Part shown: positions 8,279-16,918 of the stretch, one piece after another
Layout: each line of letters opens with the position of its first letter
Position numbering within the stretch: position 1 is the stretch's first letter
Source: JAVVHE01 sp038238915
GTDB lineage: Bacteria; Pseudomonadota; Alphaproteobacteria; Sphingomonadales; Sphingomonadaceae
Length of the DNA stretch: 64,000 nt
NCBI GenBank assembly: GCA_038238915.1
Contig: JBBSFH010000002.1
Span: 1 to 64,000, forward strand
Direction of reading: 5' to 3'
Notes under the pieces: model-generated
The model's database searches: none
What the model saw: the letters and a program-made list of their open reading frames with translations, nothing else
Told to the model about the DNA's origin: nothing
Position numbers and translations under genes: made by a program

Positions 8279-10756
8279 TCAGTAGCGGTGCGACAGCGAC
8301 AGGCCGAAGGTTCGGGGGCGGAAGGTCTGCGCCTCGAACAATAGCGTGTATTGATCCTGATGATTGAGGCCGAGGCGCGGGCTGGTATCGAGCAGGTTAT
8401 TGACGAACATTTCCAGTTGAAGCTTGCGCACGGTCACGCCCGCGCGAATGTTGACCTGCGCGGTGGAAGGATCATTGACCAGCGCGGGATCGTTGACCCC
8501 GGTACGCAGATCCTGGATCGGGGTCAGATACGGGTTGCGGCTCTCGAACTCGTAATCGCCGCGCGCGAACGCGTCCGCTGCGCCCAGCCTGAAATCATAT
8601 TGCGCGCCAAGCGTGACCGTCCACGGCGAGACGCCCGGGATCGTGTTGCCCTGGTTGCTGATCGGTGCCGAGTTGGCGTCGCCCGCGCGCGTCGTCACCG
8701 AATAGCGCGCGCGCGTGTAGCCAACCGCGACGTCGACGTTCAGCCCGTGTGCGACCGCCAACTGAAGCTGCGCATCGAAGCCCTCGCTGTGGACGGTGCC
8801 TAGGTTGCCGGTGTACTGGAAGCCGCACGAGGTCAGGTAGTTGGCCTGCTGGATATTGCTCCAGTCCAGATGGTAGACGCTTCCCGCAAACGTCACGCGG
8901 CGGTTGAAAAACTTGTTCTTGGAGCCGATCTCGTAATTCCACACGCTGTCCGAATTATAGCTGGCGGGTACTGTCTTTAGCCCGAGTGCGTCGAGATCGG
9001 CTTGGCATAGCGATTGTGGGAATGGCGGGTTCGCGCCGCCGATACGGAAGCCCTTGGAGGCCGTGGTGTAGAACAGATTGTCGGGCGTGGCCTGGAAACT
9101 CAATCCCACCTTGGGGGTGAACGGGTTTTCGGTCTTGCGGCCGGTGCCTTCGGAGAAGCCGATGTTCTGCGGACCATCGGCGTAGTTGCGGAAACTGAAC
9201 AAAGTCAGCGAATAGCGCGCGCCTGCCGTGATCTTGAGCCGGGGGGTGATCGCAAATGTCGCGTCCCCGAAGAAGGCGACCTGACGGTCCTTGCCGATCG
9301 TGTTGTTGATGTAGCTGTCGCCGTTGGGAAGCAGATCGAACCCCTCGGTAAAATCGAGGAAGGTGCCACCAAAGAGCACGGGCACCAGTAGCGGGAAAAG
9401 CGGATCGTTGATCTCCTCGGTGCTCGATTGCCGGTTCGCCTGGAAGAACACGCCCGCAACCCAAGTGAAGCGCGCGTTGACGTTATTGGATTGCACGCGC
9501 AGTTCCTGCGTGAAGTTCTCCTGCTTGTTGGTGATGAAGACACGCGACTGATAGGTCGGGAACTGCGGCAGGTTGATGCCTTGCGCGGTCAGCAGCGGGT
9601 AGCCTGCCGCCGAGGCGGCCTGCGTGGGGTTGGTATAGGGATCGAGGTTGAAGTTCGCGCCGAACGTGCCGTCACCATTGTCGTTGGTCAGCAGTTGCTG
9701 AAACAGCGATAGATCATACAAAGTCCCCGAATAGCCGTTCACCACTTCCTTGCGGTTGAAATAGCTGGTGTTACTGATCACCGATATGCCGCCGAAATCA
9801 CCCTGGATGCGCAGTGAGGGCAGGTAGAACGTGTCCTTGTCCGCCTGCCTGTCGGGTGTGCCGTTGGAGAACTGGCCCTTGCCGGGGTCCGAGATGCCGA
9901 TCCAGTAGCGATCGTTCTGGTTCTGGTAGCGATCCTGGTAGAAAATCGCCGGGTTGACTGTGATGTTGGGCGCGAGCTTCCACGCTAGTGCGCCGCGCAG
10001 CGCGAGCGTGTTGGCGTAATTGGCATCGCGTTCGGTCGACTTGAGCGTCTGATAGTCGACGCGGTTGATGTAGCCGCCATCGTGCCGGTAGTAGGCGGAC
10101 GCGCGGAAGCCGAGCGTGTCGGTGACGATCGGTCCGCCCATCGCCACGCCCGCCTCGTAACTCGGCGAGCCCTTTTCGGTGAACGAGCCTTCGGCGCGCG
10201 AATAGCCGGTGTATTTTTCGAGGCCGGGCTGGGGTGTGATGTAGCGCACCGTGCCGCCTTCCGAACCCGCGCCGAACAGCGTGCCCTGCGGGCCGCGCAG
10301 CACTTCCACCCGATCGAGATCGAAGACGAGCGGCTGGGTGTTGTTGGCGTTGAGGCCGAGCGCGCGGACCTGGATCGGTGTGTCGTCGATGTAGATGCCC
10401 GTGGTGCCGGTGCCCGCCTGGCTGCTGACGCCGCGGATCGCGATATCCTTGCGTTCGGGATCGAACTGTACGCCCGGGGTGAAGCGCACCACTTCGGCGA
10501 AGGATTTGATGCCGAGAACTTCAAGCTTGGCATCGGTGAATGCACTGATGCTGAGTGGGACGCGACTGAGGCGTTCGGACTTCCGTGTCGCGGTGACGAT
10601 GATTTCCTGCGGAGCGGCGACGCCGGGCGCGGCGCTGCGGTCCCCGGGCGGGCTCGCACCGCCGGGAGCAACCTGCTGCGCCGAGGCGGTGGCCGTGAAC
10701 GCAAGCACGGCCGCCGCACCGCACAACCAGATCGAACGTCCGCGACCGTCCAGCAT
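8279..10756 (-). CDS. TonB-dependent outer-membrane receptor within the polyamine island
   Basis: An 825-residue TonB-dependent receptor. After a signal peptide ending near TATASAQQ comes the TonB box EIIVTATRK, a plug (VRFTPGVQFD, AIRGVSSQ, VEVLRGPQGTLFG) and a 22-strand-type barrel ending LSLSHRY with a C-terminal aromatic residue. The ATG at 10756 puts the signal at the N-terminus; the frame is open further upstream but without one. It is of the larger sphingomonad receptor class, which mostly imports organic ligands. Position between puuA1 and the spermidine dehydrogenase gene, plus an operator-like palindrome 66 bases upstream, suggests a polyamine or polyamine-conjugate ligand. That ligand is inference. 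Confidence 0.88.
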   Translation of the reverse strand: MLDGRGRSIWLCGAAAVLAFTATASAQQVAPGGASPPGDRSAAPGVAAPQEIIVTATRKSERLSRVPLSISAFTDAKLEVLGIKSFAEVVRFTPGVQFDPERKDIAIRGVSSQAGTGTTGIYIDDTPIQVRALGLNANNTQPLVFDLDRVEVLRGPQGTLFGAGSEGGTVRYITPQPGLEKYTGYSRAEGSFTEKGSPSYEAGVAMGGPIVTDTLGFRASAYYRHDGGYINRVDYQTLKSTERDANYANTLALRGALAWKLAPNITVNPAIFYQDRYQNQNDRYWIGISDPGKGQFSNGTPDRQADKDTFYLPSLRIQGDFGGISVISNTSYFNRKEVVNGYSGTLYDLSLFQQLLTNDNGDGTFGANFNLDPYTNPTQAASAAGYPLLTAQGINLPQFPTYQSRVFITNKQENFTQELRVQSNNVNARFTWVAGVFFQANRQSSTEEINDPLFPLLVPVLFGGTFLDFTEGFDLLPNGDSYINNTIGKDRQVAFFGDATFAITPRLKITAGARYSLTLFSFRNYADGPQNIGFSEGTGRKTENPFTPKVGLSFQATPDNLFYTTASKGFRIGGANPPFPQSLCQADLDALGLKTVPASYNSDSVWNYEIGSKNKFFNRRVTFAGSVYHLDWSNIQQANYLTSCGFQYTGNLGTVHSEGFDAQLQLAVAHGLNVDVAVGYTRARYSVTTRAGDANSAPISNQGNTIPGVSPWTVTLGAQYDFRLGAADAFARGDYEFESRNPYLTPIQDLRTGVNDPALVNDPSTAQVNIRAGVTVRKLQLEMFVNNLLDTSPRLGLNHQDQYTLLFEAQTFRPRTFGLSLSHRY

Positions 10757-10821
10757 AACACCCGTCCCTCGACCGTTGCAGCGTCGACGATCCGCCGCCC
10801 CGTATCGGTCCGTCAAGAGGC

Positions 10822-10831
10822 TGTGATCACA
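10822..10831. promoter_or_regulatory. Perfect TGTGATCACA palindrome before the island's TonB receptor
   Basis: An exact 10-base palindrome, 66 bases upstream of the receptor start and in the non-coding gap between the receptor and the spermidine dehydrogenase gene. The same 10-mer occurs at 22249 and 17038. It is not a CRP site, which would need a six-base spacer between TGTGA and TCACA. I infer an operator for the GntR/FCD protein encoded at 14.1 kb. Confidence 0.55.
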
Positions 10832-10889
10832 ATCGGCGCACGGCGTGGCTATTTGGTCGCGGTCAGGGTGCGTCTCTGGCGAACAACAT

Positions 10890-12803
10890 TCACGCAAGTT
10901 CGTTCACCGCGCGCCACGCCTGGTCGATCGCCACATCGGTATAGGCCCCGCCGCCCGCGTCCGAATTGGCGATCGCGATCCGGCCGAAGCGCGCTCGGCC
11001 GATCACGTGCGGCTGCTCGTCCTCGGGCAGGTCGGGCTGCCAGAGATAATTATATTCAGGCGCATAGCCGTGCGGCCAGCGGTTGATTGTCAGCCCGGTG
11101 ATGTCGCGGGCGGGATCGAAGCCGCCGCCCGACAGCGTCGCCGCCAGCTGCGCGCGCACGTCGCGCTCGAGCGTCGGGAACGTAGTCGCCAGCAGTTCGG
11201 CACGGCCCGCGCGGTTTTGATCGAGTTCGGGCGACCCCGGCGCGCACGGGGTGCGCTCCATGAACAGCAGGATCGGCTTCGAGGGATCACGCTCGGCAGT
11301 ATAGGTGCCCACGTCCACCGGCCAGTTCAGCAACATACTCGAATGATAGGCTCCGGGAGCTTGCACAGCCGAGATGCCAAGCTTGTGGAACGCCTCCCAG
11401 TTGCGCAGCGCGACGGTGGTGTAGACGAGCGGGGCCTTCACCAGTTCGTTCAATGCCGCCTTCTGCCGCTCGGGCAGTTCGGGGGCGAGATAGGGGATCA
11501 TCGCGTTCCACCCCGCGAGCACCACCGCTCGTCCGCGCGCAGCGAACACGCGTCCGCTGCGGGCATAGGTGACGCGCACCGCCCCCGCCGTGCCCGGATC
11601 ACCCTCGTGCCGCGCCCCGAGCACCGTGCTCGAAAGCCGGATGCGGACCGCGTTCGCCACCCGGTCCAGCCGCGAATAGTCCGCGCGCGCGGTCACCACG
11701 TCGCGCGCGTCCGCGCCGGGGATCGTACCGGGCACCAGCGATCGCACGAGCAGCCGCGCGATCGTCGCGTTGCCGTCGGGAAAGTGGAAGGTGTCCGATC
11801 CGCCCTAGATATAGCCCCGCGGCGTGAAGCTCATGCGCGGGTAGGCGTGGCGCTTCAGCCCGACTCCGTCGAACCCCGGCTGGCCGAACCCCCAGCAATC
11901 GAGCGCGGAGACCGCGTCGATCCCCACCGCCCATTCGCCGTGCGTGCGCGACTGGTAGAACGGGATCGTCGCGGGCGACACATGGGCTATGTTCACCAGA
12001 TAATCGCGGTAGCTGATGCGCGAGAGCCGATCGACCTTCTGCGCGTCGCTCAGCCCCGGCAGATAGTCCTGCGTTCCGGTCTCGATTCGCAGCACGTCGC
12101 GCTTCACCACGTCGTTCAGCGGCGTGCGGGCCAGAAACGCCGCCCACCCCGCGCGCTGCGGCGAGGTTCCTGCGGCGTCATCGTCGTGCCACTTCGAAGG
12201 CAGCCCCGCGACGAGCCGGTCGGTTCCGAACGTCGCCTTGTCGAAGAACACACCGTGGCCCAGACCCTCGTAGATTTGCGGCCGCACGCAGTCCCGGCTG
12301 AGCGTCACCGGATCGATGCCGAGCGATTTCAGCAGCCCACCCGCGACCTTGCTGTACGGCCGCGGGCTATCGATCAGCATCGTTCCGCCGTTCATCAGGT
12401 GCAGCTTGCCCCCGAGCATATATTCGTTGCGCTTGGCGTGGCCGCCGAAATCGTCGTGATTGTCGAGGATCAGCACGCGCGCGTCCGGATGCGCAGTGCG
12501 CCAGAAATACGCCGCCGACAGCCCGCTGATGCCCGCTCCGACCACGATCAGATCATAGTCCTCGCCCGTCTCCTCCGCAGTGCCAGGCGCGCCGCCGTCG
12601 CGCAGCGCGTGCGCGGCCTCGAACGATCCCGCATGGCTTCCGCGCAGGCCGTGACGTGCGGGCGGATAATAGCCGGGGGTGTCCTGCGGCCACTGCGCCG
12701 CCGCCGCGCCGCCAAGCGCGCCCGCGCCCACCCCGAGCAGCGTCCCCTGCAGGAAATCGCGCCGGTCGATCGCGCGGCGCATGCCCAGATCACGGTCGTC
12801 CAT
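10890..12803 (-). pseudogene. spdH: Spermidine dehydrogenase-like flavoprotein interrupted by an in-frame TAG
   Basis: One long frame reads from the ATG at 12803 to 10890 with a single in-frame amber stop at 11805-11807. The first part has a Tat-like start (MRRAIDRRDFLQGTLLGVGAG), then YPPARHGLRGSHAGSFE and the FAD-binding VVGAGISGLSAAYF and LDNHDDFGGHAKRNE. The part after the stop continues as normal coding sequence (FHFPDGNATIARLLVR, LTINRWPHGY) for about 280 codons. Order and motifs match spermidine dehydrogenases, which cleave spermidine to diaminopropane and 4-aminobutanal. The gene starts two bases after puuB ends, so both form one unit. With a single stop and intact flanks, this is a recent nonsense mutation, a sequencing error or a readthrough site; the sequence alone cannot decide. 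Confidence 0.75.
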
Positions 12804-12805
12804 CG

Positions 12806-14095
12806 TCACCCCAGTCTGTCGCGCATCGCATACCAGAGCATGCCCAGCACATGCAGCGGCCCGCGCAACGCACGGCCTCCGGGAAAAGCGCCGGGCGCGA
12901 TGCCCGCGAAGGTGTCGAGGCGGGTGCTGCTGCCAAGCGCGGCCTCTGCCATCAGCTGACCGCCGAGCGTGGAGAGGATCGCGCCCTGGCCCGAATAGCC
13001 GTGCGCCCACAGCACCGGCCCGTCGCGGCCGATATCGGGCAGGCGGTTCATCGTGATCGAGACGAGGCCACCCCACGCATGGGTCAGTTCGACGCCGGCT
13101 AGCTGGGGAAAGGTCCGCTCGAGAAACGGCCGCACGAACGCTGCGATGTCGGCGGGTGCCCTTCGGGTATAGCGCTCGCCACCACCGAACATCAGCCGAT
13201 TGTCCGCAGTCCGCCGATAATAGTTGACTACGAAGCGCGCGTCGGAAACCGCCATGTCGTTGGCGATCAGTTGCGCAGCATGCGCCAGCGGCGCGGTCGT
13301 CACCAGATAATTTGCGACCGGCATGATCCGCCCGTTGACGCGCGCGTCCACGCCTTCGAGCAGCGCGTCCCCCGCAAGCAACGCCGCCTTCGCCCGCACC
13401 GTGCCCGCCGCCGTATGAACGGTCACTCCGCCGCCACCGCGAGTCAGCGCGAGCGCGGGCGATCCTTCATGCAGCACCGCGCCCTCGCTCGCGGCCGCGC
13501 GCGCGAGGCCGAGCGTGTAGTTGAGCGTATGGAAATGGCCGCCCTGCCGGTCAGTCAGGGCACCGTGATAGGGCGTGTCCACTTGCGCGCGCGCGTCGGC
13601 CGCACCCAGCACGTGCGCGTCCTGGTAACCCATCACCTCGCTCAGCGCGCACACTTCGGCCTCGAAATCGCGCATCTGCGTTGGCTTCACCGCGCCCATC
13701 AGGTGCCCGCTCAGCCGGAGATCGCAGTCGATCGCATAATCGTCGATCAGTTTGAGCACGAGCGCGCGCGCTTCGAGCGCCAGATCGAACAGCGCGCGTG
13801 CGCGCTCTCGGCCATAAGCCTGCGCCAGTTCGACCGCGCCCTTGCGAAGGCCCGGGATGATCTGCCCCCCGTTGCGCCCCGAAGCGCCCCAGCCGATCCG
13901 CCCGCCTTCGAGCAGCACCACGCGCCCCCCCGCGCGCGCCGCATGCAGCGCCGCCGAGAGACCCGTAGCGCCACCCCCGATGATCACCACATCGGCGTCC
14001 GCCATGCCAACCAGCGGCGGATGCGCGGGCGCGGGCGCGGGCTGTGCGGTCGCGGCGTACCACGAGCGGGACATATCGAGCCCGTCGTTCACCAT
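12806..14095 (-). CDS. puuB: Gamma-glutamylputrescine oxidase-like FAD protein
   Basis: A 429-residue DAO-family flavoprotein. The dinucleotide-binding VVIIGGGATGLSAALHAA lies near residues 35-52, followed by GWGASGRNGGQI; the C-terminal half has NRLMFGGGERY, NRLPDIGRDGPVLWAHGYSGQG and the FAD contact region, as in PuuB/OrdL. PuuB oxidises gamma-glutamylputrescine to the aldehyde with release of ammonia and H2O2. The ATG at 14095 is used here; an internal ATG at 14074 (MSRSWYAATA) is an equally good alternative. It is divergent from the GntR gene across only 35 bases and is followed two bases later by the spermidine dehydrogenase gene. An operator-like site lies in the divergent gap. Confidence 0.82.
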   Translation of the reverse strand: MVNDGLDMSRSWYAATAQPAPAPAHPPLVGMADADVVIIGGGATGLSAALHAARAGGRVVLLEGGRIGWGASGRNGGQIIPGLRKGAVELAQAYGRERARALFDLALEARALVLKLIDDYAIDCDLRLSGHLMGAVKPTQMRDFEAEVCALSEVMGYQDAHVLGAADARAQVDTPYHGALTDRQGGHFHTLNYTLGLARAAASEGAVLHEGSPALALTRGGGGVTVHTAAGTVRAKAALLAGDALLEGVDARVNGRIMPVANYLVTTAPLAHAAQLIANDMAVSDARFVVNYYRRTADNRLMFGGGERYTRRAPADIAAFVRPFLERTFPQLAGVELTHAWGGLVSITMNRLPDIGRDGPVLWAHGYSGQGAILSTLGGQLMAEAALGSSTRLDTFAGIAPGAFPGGRALRGPLHVLGMLWYAMRDRLG

Positions 14096-14114
14096 GGCGG
14101 CCCGACGTGGCGTG

Positions 14115-14124
14115 TGTGATAGCA
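14115..14124. promoter_or_regulatory. Operator-like site between puuB and the GntR gene
   Basis: TGTGATAGCA matches the island's TGTGATCACA palindrome at eight of ten bases. It lies 20 bases from the puuB ATG and 6 bases before the GntR gene ATG. That placement would suit autoregulation and control of puuB-spdH. The match is imperfect, so this is the weakest of the proposed sites. Confidence 0.3.
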
Positions 14125-14130
14125 GCCGCG

Positions 14131-14796
14131 ATGGCCGATCCGTCCAATCTCGATCCGACTCCCGTAAGAGCGCTCCACGCGACCGTGTACGAGGAGCTTC
14201 GCCGCCGAATGATTACCGGCAAGATCCTGCCCGGCGTCGGCCTCTCCACGCGCGGGCTGGCGCTGGAAATGGGGGTGAGCCAGATGCCGGTGCGCGATGC
14301 GCTCAGCCGCCTTGCGGCCGAGGGCGCGATCGCAATCCGATCGAAGCGCCGCATCGAAGTGCCCGCGATGACCTCGGAACGCTTTCAGGATTTGCTCGAT
14401 TGCCGTCTGTTGCTCGAACCTGCTGCCGCCGCGACCGCGCTGCCGAACATCGACGCCGCGCTGCTGAAGACGCTCGAAGCGACCGACGCCGCCCTCGACC
14501 GCGCGATGGGATGTGGCGACACCATCGGCTACATGGAGGCCAATCACGGGTTCCATTTCGGCATCTACCGGGCGAACGGGCGACCGATCCTGAACCGCGC
14601 GATCGAATCCTTGTGGCTCCAGTTCGGCCCGTTCATGCGCACGGTCTACGGCCGCTACGGCACGAGCGGCCTTGTGGATCAGCACCGCGCCGCGCTCGAC
14701 GCAATCGCCGCGCGCGACGCTGCTGCCCTCCGATCTGCAATCACAGCCGATATCGCCGACGGCATGGGCCTGCTGATCCAGGGCAGCTTCACCTAG
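14131..14796 (+). CDS. GntR/FCD-family regulator of the polyamine island
   Basis: A 221-residue regulator. Residues about 10-75 form a GntR winged helix (VYEELRRRMITGKILPG, LSTRGLALEMGVSQMPVRDAL, LAAEGAI). The rest is an all-helical FCD-type effector domain with metal-site-like residues in HGFHFGIY and QHRAALDAI. FCD regulators usually repress catabolic operons and are released by a pathway metabolite. It is divergent from puuB and convergent with the aminotransferase gene; its TAG stop overlaps the opposite stop in the palindrome CTAG at 14793-14796. It is the only regulator in the island, so I assign the repeated TGTGATCACA sites to it by inference. The ATG at 14131 starts the domain cleanly. 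Confidence 0.8.
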   Translation: MADPSNLDPTPVRALHATVYEELRRRMITGKILPGVGLSTRGLALEMGVSQMPVRDALSRLAAEGAIAIRSKRRIEVPAMTSERFQDLLDCRLLLEPAAAATALPNIDAALLKTLEATDAALDRAMGCGDTIGYMEANHGFHFGIYRANGRPILNRAIESLWLQFGPFMRTVYGRYGTSGLVDQHRAALDAIAARDAAALRSAITADIADGMGLLIQGSFT

Positions 14797-16172
14797 AGCG
14801 CGCGCAGCAGCGGCGCTGCAGTGTCCAGCGCTCCCGCGATGATGTCCACCATCCGGTCGATTTCGGTGGGTGTGATGATCAACGGCGGGCTCATCACGAT
14901 CGAATCGCGCACCGCACGCACCATCAGCCCACGCTCGATGCAGATATCGCGCACGATATGGCCGATCCCGCTCTCGGCGAAGCGCCGGTTGGTGCCCTTC
15001 TCCGCCACGATCTCGACCGCGCCGATCAGGCCGAGCGAACGGGCTTCGCCCACGAGCGGATGCTGCGCGAGTTCGGCGAGGCGACGCGCGAGATGTGGCC
15101 CGGAGACGTCGCGCGTCCGCTCGACCAGCCCCTCCTCCTCGATGATCGCGATGTTCTCCAACGCCACGGCGGCGGCGGTCGGGTGGCCCGAATAGGTGTA
15201 GCCGTGCGTGAAATCGGTGTTCTGCGCGCGCATCGCGTCCACGATGAAGTCCGCCACGCCAACCGCGCTGATGGGGATGTATCCCGAGGACAGACCCTTC
15301 GCCATCGTCACCAGATCGGGCGTGATGCCGTAATGCTGGTGTCCGAACCACGATCCCAGCCGCCCGAAGCCGCAGATCACCTCGTCACAGCACAACAGGA
15401 TGCCGTATTTCCGGCAGATCGCTTCCACGCGCGGCCAGTATCCGCGCGGCGGGATGATGACGCCGCCCGCTCCCTGCACCGGCTCGCCAATGAACGCGGC
15501 CACGCGCTTGGGGCCGACCGCGAGGATACGCTCCTCCAACGCGGCGGCGGCGCGCTCGGCGAACGCGTCCTCGTCCTCGCCGAAGCCATGGTTGAACGCG
15601 TAGGGCTGCATCACATGTTCGATATCGGGCAGCCACGGCCCGCCCTGCGCGTGCATGTAGTTCATCCCGCCGAGCGATGCGCCCGCGATGGTGGAGCCGT
15701 GGTAGGCGTTCTTGCGCGCAATGATCACGGTCCGCTGCGGCTCCCCCTTCGCCTGCCAGTAATAGCGCGCGATGCGAATGAGCGTATCGATCGCCTCGGA
15801 GCCGCTGCTGTTGAAGAACACATGGCTGAAATGCCCGCCGAGCAGTTCGGACAGCTTGGCGGCAAGGCGCACGGCGGGCGGCGTCACGGTCTTGAAGAAG
15901 GTGTTGTAGAAGGGCAGCTCGAGCATCTGGTCGTAGGCCGCTTTCGCCAGCCGTTCGCGCCCGTAGCCGACGTTGACGCACCACAGTCCGGCCATCCCGT
16001 CGAGGATGGCGTTGCCGTCGCCATCGTGGATGGTCGATCCCTCTGCGCGCACGATCACGCGGCTACCGCCCATGTCGCGGATCAGCGCGTAATCCTGCTG
16101 CGCGGGGAGGTGGTGGGCGACGTCCAGACGCCGCAGTTCGGCGATATCGTAATTGCGTAGTGGCGCGCTCAT
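14793..16172 (-). CDS. Class III omega-aminotransferase, putrescine-type
   Basis: A 459-residue PLP-dependent class III aminotransferase. The PLP lysine is K292 in MAKGLSSGY. Other family blocks are FFNSSGSEAIDT, AYHGST, GEPVQGAGGVIIPP, CDEVICGFGRLG and YSGHP. Such enzymes move the terminal amino group of putrescine or related amines to pyruvate or 2-oxoglutarate, giving 4-aminobutanal. The ATG at 16172 overlaps the puuD stop by four bases, and the gene is the last of the seven-gene puuA2-pot-puuD operon. Its presence beside PuuA/B/D suggests both a direct transamination route and a gamma-glutamylated route. Substrate is inferred from context. Confidence 0.8.
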   Translation of the reverse strand: MSAPLRNYDIAELRRLDVAHHLPAQQDYALIRDMGGSRVIVRAEGSTIHDGDGNAILDGMAGLWCVNVGYGRERLAKAAYDQMLELPFYNTFFKTVTPPAVRLAAKLSELLGGHFSHVFFNSSGSEAIDTLIRIARYYWQAKGEPQRTVIIARKNAYHGSTIAGASLGGMNYMHAQGGPWLPDIEHVMQPYAFNHGFGEDEDAFAERAAAALEERILAVGPKRVAAFIGEPVQGAGGVIIPPRGYWPRVEAICRKYGILLCCDEVICGFGRLGSWFGHQHYGITPDLVTMAKGLSSGYIPISAVGVADFIVDAMRAQNTDFTHGYTYSGHPTAAAVALENIAIIEEEGLVERTRDVSGPHLARRLAELAQHPLVGEARSLGLIGAVEIVAEKGTNRRFAESGIGHIVRDICIERGLMVRAVRDSIVMSPPLIITPTEIDRMVDIIAGALDTAAPLLRAL

Positions 16173-16918
16173 GGGTGGGTTCCGGTCGTGAGGGGATCGC
16201 CACGCAGCGCGCGGCCGAGCAGGTGGAAGAAGGTCTGGCTGTCGGGGCGCGAGTCGGTGTCCCATTCGGGGTGCCACTGGACTGCGAGGATGGGCGCGCC
16301 GTTAATTTGGGCGGACACCGCCTCGACCACGCCGTCCGGGGCGTAGGCTTCGGCGGTCAGGCCGGGGGCGAGGCGGTCCACCCCCTGAAAGTGCACCGAG
16401 TTCACCGTCAGCGCCTCGCGTCCGAACGCGCGCGCGAGGATGCCGCCGGGAGCCAGCGCGACCGGATGTTCGTGCGCGAACATCGCGTCGAACCGCACGT
16501 CGTCGGGGGCGTGGTGGGGCAGAGGGGTCGACCCCAAATCGCGGCGCAGCGTGCCGCCAAACGCCACGTTCAGCTCCTGGAACCCCCGGCAGACGCCGAA
16601 GACTGGCCGCCCGAGCGCGAGCATCGCATCGACCAGCGCCTTCGTCATCGCATCGCGCGGCGGATCGAACGGCCCGTCGCCCGCCGCACCGTCGCCGTAG
16701 CGCACGGGCTCCACATTGGAAGGGCTTCCGGTCAGCAGCAGCCCGTCGAGTCGGCCCGCCACCTCGTCCGCCCGCATCAGCTCGGGCATTGCGGGAACCA
16801 GCAGCGCGGCCGCATCGGCATGGCGCATCGCGGCGGTGGCATAACGGTTCATCACCGCCTGCGCGCTCTCTACGCCGACCGTCCGATTGCAGCACATGAT
16901 GCCCAGCACCGGCCTCAC
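16169..16918 (-). CDS. puuD: Gamma-glutamyl-GABA hydrolase
   Basis: A 249-residue class I glutamine amidotransferase-like hydrolase. The triad is visible as C110 in FGVCRGFQE and H216/E218 in VQWHPEWD, with LLTGSPSNVEP before it. In the Puu pathway PuuD releases GABA and glutamate from gamma-glutamyl-GABA in the cytoplasm. It overlaps potG upstream by four bases and the aminotransferase downstream by four bases, so translation is probably coupled. An exact TGTGATCACA lies 120 bases upstream, inside potG. Confidence 0.88.
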   Translation of the reverse strand: MRPVLGIMCCNRTVGVESAQAVMNRYATAAMRHADAAALLVPAMPELMRADEVAGRLDGLLLTGSPSNVEPVRYGDGAAGDGPFDPPRDAMTKALVDAMLALGRPVFGVCRGFQELNVAFGGTLRRDLGSTPLPHHAPDDVRFDAMFAHEHPVALAPGGILARAFGREALTVNSVHFQGVDRLAPGLTAEAYAPDGVVEAVSAQINGAPILAVQWHPEWDTDSRPDSQTFFHLLGRALRGDPLTTGTHP

